DNA from: an uncultured Bacilli bacterium
Lineage (GTDB): Bacteria > Bacillota_I > Bacilli_A > RF39 > UBA660
Reading direction: 5' to 3'
Length of the DNA: 17,578 bases
Assembly: GCA_947624125.1 (NCBI GenBank)
Contig: CANQIY010000015.1
Location: 1-17,578 of the forward strand
The notes below the pieces were generated by a model. That model saw nothing but the letters and a program-made list of their open reading frames with translations, was not told where the DNA came from and did no database searches. A program made the translations under genes and the position numbers. Positions 6,676-14,622 of this stretch are shown piece after piece; the first letter of the stretch is position 1; each line of letters opens with the position of its first letter.

Positions 6676-8790
6676 TTATTTACTCAATTGTGGACAAATT
6701 GAACCACTAATTTCTTCCATTAAATCATTAATTTCCATTTGTAAATTATCTAATTTAATATCATAACTACTAGCAGTATCAGCTGTTAAATTTTTTGGCA
6801 TTGCCATTCTTAGTGAACCTCTTACAAATGTATCAAAGGCAATAAACATATCGTAATCACTTTCGACAATAGCACTTTCATTAAAGTCTTTATCACTTGT
6901 TAAATGAGTATCAGCATTAGTAAAGCCATTTAATGATTTAGAGAATATTTGTAAAAAGTTATATAATTTATCTTTAGCAGTCATATCTTGAGGTGCTACA
7001 ATAACATTATTTAATAATTCACTATATTTTCTTAAGAAGATATTTAAATCAGAATTTTCTTTAGCAAAGTATGGTAGAGCATTGATGGCATTTAAATTTG
7101 GCTTACTTGAGCTTAAATATTCTTCAACTAAACGATTTAAACCATTAACAATTGCTTCATCATGGGCACTATTTACAGGAAATTGTAGGTTACGATTATC
7201 AATATCCATAAGAATAGTAACGATTTCATATGTACTTACTTCATTTTTATCAAAGAAATTATATTCTTGAATTTTGTTTGCTCTGTTAACATAATCAACA
7301 GCTTTTTCAGCCGGAATATTTAAAATAGTACGAGCTTCTTCATAGTTAGATAAATAAGTAGCATCAAAACCATCAATTAAACCGTATAGAGGCATTGTTT
7401 CACTACATAAACGATTTATTAGAGCATCAGAATATGTTAAAGCAAGATTATTAGCAACTTCTGGTTCATAACCTTTCATTACTAATTTAGCTGTATTAAT
7501 AAATTCTTCATTTTCTGTAACTTCTGGTGCATTATCAATAGGTTTTTCCGTTTCATAAGGATTTGGTGTTTCAATAGCTAGAGTAGCAGGAACAATATCA
7601 TTATCCTTATTTCTATTACAAGCTGTTAATATACCAGCGATAATAGTAGCAAGAACACCGATAGAAATAAGACCAACTTTATGATTAGAAATATATCTAC
7701 CTAATGCATTTAATTTATTTTTGGTTCTTTTACGAAGACTTTCTCTATTTTCTTCACTATTCATATCAACTGTAACTGGTTCTTCTATATAAGGAGTATT
7801 ATCTATTTCTTCTGTTTCTTCTTCCAATTCTTCATCAGTAGCAGTAAGACCAATAAAATCTAAAAATTTATTAAATTTAGTTTTATTATTCTTTTCATTA
7901 TTAATATCACTAGTAAAATTATCTTGACTTTCTATTTTTTTAGATTCTTTTACTTCTTTAACTTCTTTGCTTTCTTTAGATTCTTCTGATTTTTTATTTA
8001 TTTCGTCATCCTTTTTATCGTCTTTATGTTCTTCGTTTGCTAAATTGCTATTAGAATATTTTAATATTTCTTCATCATAAGCTAGTTCTTTGTCAAATTC
8101 TTCGATATAAACATTTAAGAAATTATTGAAAATATTCATAAGGTCTTTGAAAACTTTATTCTTCGTATCAAGGTCAAATAATCCTTGTTCAATTGCATAT
8201 TTCGCATTAGTAAATATTTCTTCATCGAAATTTAATTTACGAAGTACTTCTAAGTCTTCTAAGTCAGCACGACGAGTAGCAATTTTTTCTTCGATTTCAT
8301 CAGTTGGATGACCATATCTTTTTAAAATCTCAGCATCAGCTTTTAAATTATCAATATCATCATTAGCAAAGATAATTAAATCACTAACTTTGAAAGATAA
8401 ATCTAAATCAGCACTAAGATTTTCTTTAGCATTAGCAAAAGCATTTTCTTTACATCTTGTAAAATATTCTTTAACTAATGATAAAAGATTTAATTTCTTT
8501 TCTTTTGGAATGGAACCAATTTTACCTTCTACTAAAGTACCATAAGCAAGTAATTTAATATTATCACGTATTTTATCAAATTCATGTAGAATATTAAATT
8601 TGTTTAATTCATTGCTATTATCCTTTAATAATTCAGCTAAATATTGATTACGTTGAATTTCCTTTTTAGTTAAATTTAATCCTTTATTAAATTTAGCTTC
8701 GATTTGGGCTTTTTCAGCCTTTAAACTCTTACGATAGTTGATTAAACAATCACGATAATTATATATTTTCTTTAATAATTCACTGTTCAT
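6676..8790 (-). CDS. large membrane protein: coiled coil, Lys/Glu linker, one helix, outside domain
   Basis: A 704-residue protein I do not recognise. Residues 1-240 are highly charged and helical, with likely coiled-coil stretches (18-80, 140-190). Residues 254-290 are a low-complexity Lys/Glu/Ser/Asp tract with KESKEVKEVKESKK-type repeats. A second acidic patch follows at 318-340. A basic segment (SLRKRTKNK, 351-359) precedes the only membrane helix, 372-390. By the positive-inside rule the front half is cytoplasmic and residues 395-704 are outside. The outside part is helical with no known motif. LTAC at 388-391 looks like a lipobox but is internal. The ATG has an AAAGGGGG site (complement of 8800-8807) 9 bases away and a near-consensus promoter upstream. 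It is first in a two-gene operon with the cysteine-repeat protein, which suggests a joint cell-envelope role. The layout resembles trans-envelope linkers such as anti-sigma or division proteins, but no sequence motif supports a specific one. Confidence 0.7.
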   Translation of the reverse strand: MNSELLKKIYNYRDCLINYRKSLKAEKAQIEAKFNKGLNLTKKEIQRNQYLAELLKDNSNELNKFNILHEFDKIRDNIKLLAYGTLVEGKIGSIPKEKKLNLLSLVKEYFTRCKENAFANAKENLSADLDLSFKVSDLIIFANDDIDNLKADAEILKRYGHPTDEIEEKIATRRADLEDLEVLRKLNFDEEIFTNAKYAIEQGLFDLDTKNKVFKDLMNIFNNFLNVYIEEFDKELAYDEEILKYSNSNLANEEHKDDKKDDEINKKSEESKESKEVKEVKESKKIESQDNFTSDINNEKNNKTKFNKFLDFIGLTATDEELEEETEEIDNTPYIEEPVTVDMNSEENRESLRKRTKNKLNALGRYISNHKVGLISIGVLATIIAGILTACNRNKDNDIVPATLAIETPNPYETEKPIDNAPEVTENEEFINTAKLVMKGYEPEVANNLALTYSDALINRLCSETMPLYGLIDGFDATYLSNYEEARTILNIPAEKAVDYVNRANKIQEYNFFDKNEVSTYEIVTILMDIDNRNLQFPVNSAHDEAIVNGLNRLVEEYLSSSKPNLNAINALPYFAKENSDLNIFLRKYSELLNNVIVAPQDMTAKDKLYNFLQIFSKSLNGFTNADTHLTSDKDFNESAIVESDYDMFIAFDTFVRGSLRMAMPKNLTADTASSYDIKLDNLQMEINDLMEEISGSICPQLSK

Positions 8791-8822
8791 ATCAAAAATC
8801 CCCCTTTGTGAATATGCCGACT

Positions 8823-8851
8823 ATGATACCACTTCACTAATTAATTGTCAA
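8823..8851 (-). promoter_or_regulatory. near-consensus promoter of the envelope operon
   Basis: On the minus strand: TTGACA (complement of 8846-8851), a 17-base spacer and TATCAT (complement of 8823-8828). The start would be near 8816, about 26 bases before the ATG at 8790. Confidence 0.8.
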
Positions 8852-8863
8852 CTGTAAATAGCA

Positions 8864-8930
8864 AAAACTCGTAAAAATAGCTCTTTTATGGTCGTTCTAT
8901 GCCTAAATTTGGCGGATTTTGACGAATTTT
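8864..8930. repeat. inverted repeat between divergent promoters, possible operator
   Basis: AAAACTCGTAAAAAT (8864-8878) and ATTTTGACGAATTTT (8916-8930) are inverted copies matching at 13 of 15 positions, 37 bases apart. Between them is the smaller imperfect palindrome GCCTAAATTTGGC (8901-8913). The whole lies between the -35 boxes of the divergent promoters, so it is not in either transcript; a DNA-binding site is the likelier reading. Confidence 0.45.
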
Positions 8931-8932
8931 AG

Positions 8933-8961
8933 TTTACACTATAAGTTGTTTTTGCTACAAT
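8933..8961 (+). promoter_or_regulatory. promoter of the rnfC/rnfD-like operon
   Basis: TTTACA (8933-8938), a 17-base spacer and TACAAT (8956-8961). The expected start near 8968 leaves a leader of only about 11 bases before the GTG at 8979, with GGTGAT (8968-8973) as ribosome site at the very 5' end. Confidence 0.7.
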
Positions 8962-8978
8962 AATAGTGGTGATTAATA

Positions 8979-10130
8979 GTGAGACCACTAATAAAACTCG
9001 AAGAAAATAAACAAGTTTTTTTTGTAAATGAAATATATAATGATACGGACCCAACCCATGTTTATATCCCTATTGATATTAATAAACAAGTATCTTATAA
9101 AACAAGAGATTATATTTATAAGAATACATTAATTGAAAATACACTAGTACATACACCTATTTCAGGGTATGTAACGGGTGTCAAAAAGGTTAAATTAAGA
9201 GAAAAGTTTGGTCTTGCTTTAGAAATTACAAATGATTTTAAAGAAAATCCCTGCAAAAGAATTTTAAGTAAAAGAATAAAAACAAAAGAGGATTTACTCG
9301 CATCTTTAAAAGATAAACAACTTTTAGAGTTATACGATAAAATAAACCAAACGACATTTCAAAATTTAGTTTTATTATCATTAGATGAAGAAGTTTATAG
9401 TATGAAAGAATTTATGATTACATCCAAGTTTAATAACGAATTATTAGAAAGCGCTTCTTTATTAATGGATTTATTAGCTATCAAAAAAGGTTATGTAGCC
9501 ATAAAAAATACTAGTTCATCTGTAATTAAAAGAGTTCGCTCTATTATGGGGACTTATTTAAATATGAAATTAGTTCTTTTGCCTGATAAATATTTATTAG
9601 GAAGAATAGATTTTTTATGTTCTTATTTAAATATTAAAGGGGAAGAGACTTTAGTTTTAAAAGCTAGTGAAATGTATGATATTTATGAAGCTATTATTAA
9701 AAATCATTTTATTTTAGATACCTTTGTAACGATAAGTGGCGATGCTATCAAGAAATCGCTTGTTTTAAAAGTTAAAATAGGTACTAGTTTAAAAGAATTA
9801 GTAGATAAATATATTGAAATTATTAAAGATTATGAACTTTATTTAAATGGTTATTTAGAAGGAGAAAAAATTCATAATATAGAAGATGTTATTATTACGA
9901 AAGATATTCATACCATTGTTTTTAAAGAAAAGCAAAAAGTAGTAGAAGAAAAATGCATTAAATGTGGGGCTTGCAGTCGAATTTGTCCGATGAGAATCAA
10001 TGTCTATAATTGTTATGTAAATAATTTAAGACATCAAAAATGTATCGGTTGTGGTTTATGTAATTATATATGTCCTTCGCATATTCATCTAAAAGAAATA
10101 GTAGAGGTTAAGAATAAAAATGAAAGTTAA
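8979..10130 (+). CDS. rnfC: RnfC-like iron-sulfur protein lacking the NADH/FMN loop
   Basis: A 383-residue relative of RnfC, the peripheral subunit of the Rnf ferredoxin:NAD+ oxidoreductase that normally binds NADH, FMN and two 4Fe-4S clusters. The N-terminal barrel motif is present (VHTPISGYVTGV, 57-68). So is the RnfC core pattern: an Ile/Glu-poor form of the NGxExEPY region at 132-140, YDIYEAIIKNHFILDTFVTISGD at 233-255 (in the place of the family's AIYEAI..G.P...R.VTVTG), and KIGTSLKEL at 266-274. Both ferredoxin-type cluster motifs are complete: C326, C329, C332, C336 and C355, C358, C361, C365. The family's GGAGFPTxxK loop is missing; the equivalent stretch at about 108-128 has no glycine. 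So clusters and scaffold are retained but NADH/FMN binding is probably lost. The start is GTG at 8979, the only candidate near GGTGAT. It overlaps rnfD by 11 bases. Confidence 0.8.
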   Translation: MRPLIKLEENKQVFFVNEIYNDTDPTHVYIPIDINKQVSYKTRDYIYKNTLIENTLVHTPISGYVTGVKKVKLREKFGLALEITNDFKENPCKRILSKRIKTKEDLLASLKDKQLLELYDKINQTTFQNLVLLSLDEEVYSMKEFMITSKFNNELLESASLLMDLLAIKKGYVAIKNTSSSVIKRVRSIMGTYLNMKLVLLPDKYLLGRIDFLCSYLNIKGEETLVLKASEMYDIYEAIIKNHFILDTFVTISGDAIKKSLVLKVKIGTSLKELVDKYIEIIKDYELYLNGYLEGEKIHNIEDVIITKDIHTIVFKEKQKVVEEKCIKCGACSRICPMRINVYNCYVNNLRHQKCIGCGLCNYICPSHIHLKEIVEVKNKNES

Positions 10131-10983
10131 AAGTATTAAAAAATTAGTCTTAGAGCGGATGCTTTTATTAATCCCATTTTTAATTTATGGTTTATATAAA
10201 AATGGTTATTTAATTTATGCAAGAGGTTTTATTAGCCTTTATGAAGTATTTAAACCTTTATATTTATGTTTAATTAGTTTAGTTATTAAAATAATATATG
10301 ACATAATTAGTTCGAAAAGCATTAAAATAGATGAAAATTTTCTTTATGTAATGTTAATTGCTTTAATTATGCCTTATAACATTAGTTATATTGTATATAC
10401 AATAGGTTTGATGATTTTATATCCTTTATCCTTATATATAGAGAAGTATTTTACATTTAATATTGTTTGTTTTTGGTATATAATTTTAATTATTATAAAT
10501 AGTTTAGTAATTAAATTTTCCTTTTTATCACCCATTGAAGAAGCTTTAACCTATAAGTTTTCGCTTTTAGATATTTTTTTAGGACGTGATATTGGGGGAA
10601 TATCTTCAACTAATATGTTATTTGGTTTAGGTATATATCTTTATTTAATATATGATTTTTATTATAAAAAAGATATTCCACTTTATATAAATATTAGTTA
10701 CTTACTTTGCAGTGGTATTTATTTCTTTTTAACAAATGATAGTAGTTATCTTTTAAATAGTGAACTTCTTTTTGGTAGTTTATTTGTAAGTACTCTAAGT
10801 TCTTTTAGTCCAATTCGCCCAAGTAATACTTTTTTATATAGTATAGCTATTGGTATTTTAGCTTTCTTTATATCCTTATATATAAATGATATAATAAGTA
10901 TTTATGTCGCAACCCTTTTAATTAGCATGCTTTTAAATATTCAAAAGAAGTCAAAGAGTAGTAAACAAAATAAACTTGCATAA
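10120..10983 (+). CDS. rnfD: RnfD-like membrane protein lacking the flavin-attachment motif
   Basis: A 287-residue protein with about eight to ten membrane helices, shaped like RnfD, the flavin-carrying membrane subunit of Rnf. Matches to the family: SLLDIFLGRDIGGISSTNML at 148-167 (RnfD has LLDLFLGNxGGSxGExS), then a GLGIYLYLIYD helix, and at the end SLFVSTLSSFSPIRPSN (220-236) where RnfD has an AFFMATDPVTSP segment, followed by a helix pair. The SGATPL motif whose Thr carries covalent FMN should lie just before 148; the residues there (FLSPIEEALTYKF) do not contain it. The FNPA-type loop is also altered (KYFTFNIV, 109-116). It is translationally coupled to rnfC, its start lying within that gene's last codons. 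A basic tail (KKSKSSKQNK) ends the protein. The relation to RnfD is judged from these motif positions and the neighbour, so it is good but not certain. Confidence 0.68.
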   Translation: MKVKSIKKLVLERMLLLIPFLIYGLYKNGYLIYARGFISLYEVFKPLYLCLISLVIKIIYDIISSKSIKIDENFLYVMLIALIMPYNISYIVYTIGLMILYPLSLYIEKYFTFNIVCFWYIILIIINSLVIKFSFLSPIEEALTYKFSLLDIFLGRDIGGISSTNMLFGLGIYLYLIYDFYYKKDIPLYINISYLLCSGIYFFLTNDSSYLLNSELLFGSLFVSTLSSFSPIRPSNTFLYSIAIGILAFFISLYINDIISIYVATLLISMLLNIQKKSKSSKQNKLA

Positions 10984-11004
10984 AATTATGATTATTGTTA
11001 TAAT
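10976..11004 (+). promoter_or_regulatory. extended -10 promoter of the dnaG-rpoD-trmK operon
   Basis: TTGCAT (10976-10981), a 17-base spacer, and TGTTATAAT (10996-11004), a perfect TATAAT with the TGn extension. The -35 overlaps the last codons and stop of rnfD. The start near 11011 gives a leader of about 107 bases before dnaG. That leader holds a tiny reading frame (11075-11095). A GGCTTT/AAAGCC hairpin (11006-11023) spans the start and could also act as a weak terminator for rnfD. Confidence 0.65.
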
Positions 11005-11117
11005 AGGCTTTACAAAAAAAGCCATAATTTGACATTTTTAGCAAAAATTTAAATTTAAAAAAGGAAATTGGCCCATGAGCGATAATAATATATAAATAGA
11101 GGGGAAAATTAAAGTAC

Positions 11118-12875
11118 ATGGCGATAATAAGTGATGAAAAAATTCAAGAAATAAGAAATTCGGCCGACATTGTTAGCATTATTTCCGATTATGTTCCACT
11201 AAAAATGCAAGGTAAAAATTATTTTGGAATTTGTCCTTTTCATGATGACCATACACCTAGTATGTCGGTTTCGAAAGAAAGACAATTATTTAAATGCTTT
11301 GTATGTAATAAGGGTGGTAATGTTTTTACTTTTGTTAAAGATTATGAGAATATATCTTTTCAAGAGGCCGTTAAAAGAGTAGCTGATAAAGTAGGAATTC
11401 CTTTTCAATATACCATTAATGATAAAGTTGATAATAAATTTAAATTAGAATATGAAATTATGGATTTTACAACAATGCTCTATCAAAATAATTTAAATAG
11501 TAAAGAAGGGGAGGAAGCACGAAATTATTTAAAAAAAAGACATCTTTCCGATGATACCATTAAAGAATTTAAAATAGGATATAGCTTAGATGATAGTAAA
11601 TATTTATATAATGTTTTAATGAAAAAGAAATATGATATCGATAAATTAGATGAATTAGGATTAATTAATAAAGATGGACTTAGTGGTTATGACCGTTTTG
11701 TTAATCGAATAATGATACCTATTACTAATTTAGAAGGAAAAATTGTTGGTTTTACAGGGCGGATTTTTCATGATGAAGATACGGCTAAATACATAAATAC
11801 GAAAGAGACGAGTATTTATAAAAAAGGAAATATCATTTTTAATTATTACAATGCGAAAAATTATATTCGGGATGAAAAAGTTGCCTTATTAGTAGAGGGA
11901 AATATGGATGCCATTAGAATATCAACTAGTGGTATCAAGAATGTTTTAGCCTTAATGGGAACGGCTTTAACGAAAGAACAAATTGCAATTTTAAAAAAAT
12001 TAAGAGTGCCAATTATTTTAATGCTTGATAATGATAATGCGGGAGAAATAGCCACTCTTAATATAGGAGATGCTTTAAGCAAAAATGATGTTGCTTGTTC
12101 GGTAGTAAGGTTAGAAGGAGCTAAAGACCCCGATGAATATATTGTTAAATATGGGGTCGAGGCTTTTAAAGATACAATAAAACATGCCATTAATTTTTTA
12201 GATTATCGTCTTATGGTATTAAAGAAAAATAAAAATCTTAATAATACGGAAGAATTAGTAACTTATGTTAAAGAAGTTATGGATATTATTAAAGATAAAG
12301 ATAATTTAACGAAAGAAATTACTTTAAAAAAATTAAGCAATGATTTTCATTTAGATTACGATATTTTAAAAAAAGAAGTTAGTTTTACCCCGGAGATAAA
12401 AAAAGAAGAGACGAGTAATTTAATTAAGAGAGAAACCCCTAAAAAACAAGACCGTTATACCTTATGTGTGCAAAATATTTTATATTATATGATGAGTGAT
12501 GAAAAATATTTAAAGATTTATAATAAAAAATTAGGGTTTTTAAAAGAAGAAAAAGAAAGAAATTTAGTAACTGAAATAGAGTATTATTTACAAAAATATG
12601 GTACAATTAACTTTGCTGATTTTCTTACCTATGCTGAAAAGTATGATAATATTAGAAATTTAGTTAATAATATAAGTGATAATGTCAATATAATTGACTT
12701 AAGTGATAATGAATTTATGGGGTATTTAAAAATAGCTGATGATATTATGAAAAAAGATAATATTAGGAAAATAAAAGAAAAAATAGCCAAATCAACGGAT
12801 GTAAATGAGCAAATGGATGATATTAATAAACAAATAGAATTAAAGAAAAGGATAATAAATAAAGAGGAAGTGTAA
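11118..12875 (+). CDS. dnaG: DNA primase DnaG
   Basis: A 585-residue primase that makes RNA primers for lagging-strand synthesis at the replication fork, working with the replicative helicase. The N-terminal CHC2 zinc finger is present: C39, H42, C60 and C63 (GICPFHDDHTPS and FKCFVCNKGGN). The RNA-polymerase core follows (RFVNRIMIPI near 193-202), then the TOPRIM fold with the acidic metal ligands E260 in LLVEGNMDA and D304/D306 in LMLDNDNAG. The C-terminal 150 residues are the charged, helical helicase-binding part. Length is usual for the family. The ATG at 11118 follows AGGGGA (11101-11106). It leads the classic macromolecular-synthesis operon, 3 bases before rpoD. Identification is certain. 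Confidence 0.97.
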   Translation: MAIISDEKIQEIRNSADIVSIISDYVPLKMQGKNYFGICPFHDDHTPSMSVSKERQLFKCFVCNKGGNVFTFVKDYENISFQEAVKRVADKVGIPFQYTINDKVDNKFKLEYEIMDFTTMLYQNNLNSKEGEEARNYLKKRHLSDDTIKEFKIGYSLDDSKYLYNVLMKKKYDIDKLDELGLINKDGLSGYDRFVNRIMIPITNLEGKIVGFTGRIFHDEDTAKYINTKETSIYKKGNIIFNYYNAKNYIRDEKVALLVEGNMDAIRISTSGIKNVLALMGTALTKEQIAILKKLRVPIILMLDNDNAGEIATLNIGDALSKNDVACSVVRLEGAKDPDEYIVKYGVEAFKDTIKHAINFLDYRLMVLKKNKNLNNTEELVTYVKEVMDIIKDKDNLTKEITLKKLSNDFHLDYDILKKEVSFTPEIKKEETSNLIKRETPKKQDRYTLCVQNILYYMMSDEKYLKIYNKKLGFLKEEKERNLVTEIEYYLQKYGTINFADFLTYAEKYDNIRNLVNNISDNVNIIDLSDNEFMGYLKIADDIMKKDNIRKIKEKIAKSTDVNEQMDDINKQIELKKRIINKEEV

Positions 12876-12878
12876 AAA

Positions 12879-13991
12879 ATGGTAGAAATAAAAACATTTG
12901 AAGAAAGAAAAGAAGAATTAATTAAAATAGGCGAAGAAAGAGGTTATGTTACTTTTGAAGAATTAGCAAAATCTTTAAAAGGTTTAGAAATAGACAGTGA
13001 TACTTTAGATGATTTATATAATTCTTTTGTTGATGCTGGTATTTCTGTTATTACAGAAGAAGATGCTAATGAAGCCGAAGATAACGGGGGAATAATCGAT
13101 GCTAGAAAATTAGAAGAGGAAGAATTAATTTTAGATGATGCAGAAATTACAAAAGATGTTAATATTAATGACCCGGTTAGGATGTATTTAAAAGAAATTG
13201 GCCGTATTAGTTTGCTTTCTAATGAAGATGAAATGAATATCAGTATGCGAATTGCTGATGGAGATGAAGAAGCTAAACAAATACTTGCCGAAAGTAACTT
13301 ACGTTTAGTTGTTTCTATTGCGAAAAGATATGTAGGTCGAGGTCTTTTATTTCTTGACTTAATTCAAGAAGGTAACATAGGTCTTATGAAAGCAGTAGAA
13401 AAGTTTGATTATGACAAAGGGTATAAATTTTCGACTTATGCAACATGGTGGATAAGACAAGCCATAACTAGAGCTTTAGCTGACCAAGCAAGAACAATTA
13501 GAGTACCAGTACATATGGTTGAAACAATTAATAAAATGGTAAGAGTTCAAAGACAAATGACTTTAGAGTTAAATAGAGAACCAAGTGATGAAGAAATAGC
13601 TAAGAAGATGGGTATTTCGGTTGATAAAGTAAGAGAAGTTTTAAAAATAAGTCAAGAGCCAGTTTCACTAGAAACACCAATTGGGGAAGAAGATGATTCA
13701 CATTTAGGTGATTTTCTAAAAGATGAAAGTAGTTTATCACCAGAAGAATATACTGAAAATGAGATTTTAAAAGAAGAAATCAAAGAAGTATTGCAAACAC
13801 TTCAACCACGAGAACAAGAAGTATTAGAATTACGATTTGGTCTTACCGATGGAACATGTCATACGTTAGAAGATGTTGGTAAAAGATTTAGTGTAACAAG
13901 AGAGAGAATTAGACAAATCGAAGCTAAAGCTTTAAGAAAATTACGTCATCCATCAAGAGCGAAAAAATTAAGGGATTTTTTAGATAAGTAA
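12879..13991 (+). CDS. rpoD: housekeeping sigma factor (sigma-70/SigA)
   Basis: A 370-residue primary sigma factor that directs RNA polymerase to -35/-10 promoters like those listed in this window. Residues 1-60 are a region 1.1-like acidic domain. Region 1.2 starts at DPVRMYLKEIGRI (98-110). Regions 2.1-2.4 run from 139 to about 205, with the -10 recognition helix YKFSTYATWWIRQAI at 182-196. Region 3 contains the VHMVETINK segment (211-219). Region 4.2 has the helix-turn-helix LEDVGKRFSVTRERIRQIEAK near 326-346, ending in LRDFLDK. The length is that of Bacillota SigA (about 370-375). GAGGAAG (12864-12870) is 8 bases from ATG. It lies between dnaG and trmK, sharing one base with trmK (TAATG). 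Certain. Confidence 0.98.
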   Translation: MVEIKTFEERKEELIKIGEERGYVTFEELAKSLKGLEIDSDTLDDLYNSFVDAGISVITEEDANEAEDNGGIIDARKLEEEELILDDAEITKDVNINDPVRMYLKEIGRISLLSNEDEMNISMRIADGDEEAKQILAESNLRLVVSIAKRYVGRGLLFLDLIQEGNIGLMKAVEKFDYDKGYKFSTYATWWIRQAITRALADQARTIRVPVHMVETINKMVRVQRQMTLELNREPSDEEIAKKMGISVDKVREVLKISQEPVSLETPIGEEDDSHLGDFLKDESSLSPEEYTENEILKEEIKEVLQTLQPREQEVLELRFGLTDGTCHTLEDVGKRFSVTRERIRQIEAKALRKLRHPSRAKKLRDFLDK

Positions 13992-14611
13992 TGAATAGCG
14001 AAAGAATAAAGGCTTTAGCAAGTGATGTATTTCGCGATGATTATGTTTTAGATGTTGGTTGTGACCATGGCTATTTAGCTATATATCTTAAAAAAAATAA
14101 TTTATGTGCCCAAGTTTATGCATCAGATATTTCCGAAAAAGCTCTTTTACAAGCTAAAAGTAATTTTCAAAAATATAATGTCGACATTACTAGTTTTGTA
14201 AGTGATGGGTTTCAAAATATTCCGGTATATTTTAATACCGCTGTAATTTCCGGAATGGGGACAAAGACAATTTTTGATATTTTAAATAGTGTAATTAAAC
14301 CTAATAAATTAATTATTTCCAGTCATAATGAATATTATAAATTAAGAAAAGGACTCAATAAATTAGGATATAAAATAGTAGATGAACAAGCTATTTATGA
14401 AAATAAGCATTATTATAATATCATGTTATGTCTTAAAAAACCGCAAAGATTAAATCATAAAGAATTATTATTTGGTATTAGTAATAATGAAGAATATTAT
14501 CAGTATTTATTGGATAAAAATAGAGAAATAATAAAAAAAATTCCTTTTCTAAAAAGAGGAAAATTATGGTATTATAATCATGTTTTAAAAGGTCTTATTG
14601 AAAGAAAGTAG
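13991..14611 (+). CDS. trmK: tRNA (adenine(22)-N1)-methyltransferase TrmK
   Basis: A 206-residue SAM-dependent enzyme expected to methylate N1 of adenine 22 in tRNA. The Rossmann motif I is VLDVGCDHGYLAIYL (19-33), then an acidic motif II (ASDIS near 49-53). The family signature after strand 4 appears as ISGMGTKTI (about 87-95), where most members have AGMGG. It is somewhat shorter than the Bacillus protein (YqfN), mainly at the C-terminus. The start codon overlaps the rpoD stop as TAATG, so translation is probably coupled; only a weak AAGGGA lies upstream. Its position right after the sigma factor is the same as in Bacillus, which supports the assignment. It ends with TAG, overlapping the convergent YqfQ-like gene by 17 bases. 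Confidence 0.93.
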   Translation: MNSERIKALASDVFRDDYVLDVGCDHGYLAIYLKKNNLCAQVYASDISEKALLQAKSNFQKYNVDITSFVSDGFQNIPVYFNTAVISGMGTKTIFDILNSVIKPNKLIISSHNEYYKLRKGLNKLGYKIVDEQAIYENKHYYNIMLCLKKPQRLNHKELLFGISNNEEYYQYLLDKNREIIKKIPFLKRGKLWYYNHVLKGLIERK

Positions 14612-14622
14612 GACCATTTTTT
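14591..14622 (+). terminator. intrinsic terminator of the dnaG-rpoD-trmK operon
   Basis: GGTCTTAT (14591-14598) pairs with GTAGGACC (14608-14615), two of the eight pairs being G-U in RNA, with a 9-base loop and then ATTTTTT. The hairpin contains the trmK stop and also the end of the convergent gene. On the minus strand the stem is weaker. Confidence 0.6.

Noticed and set aside
7617..7628. LTAC lipobox-like motif in the 704-residue protein
   Set aside because: It is at residues 388-391, far from the N-terminus, at the end of an internal helix, so signal peptidase II processing is not expected.
11029..11034. Perfect TTGACA upstream of dnaG
   Set aside because: No acceptable -10 box 16-18 bases downstream; the extended -10 at 10996-11004 is a much better promoter.
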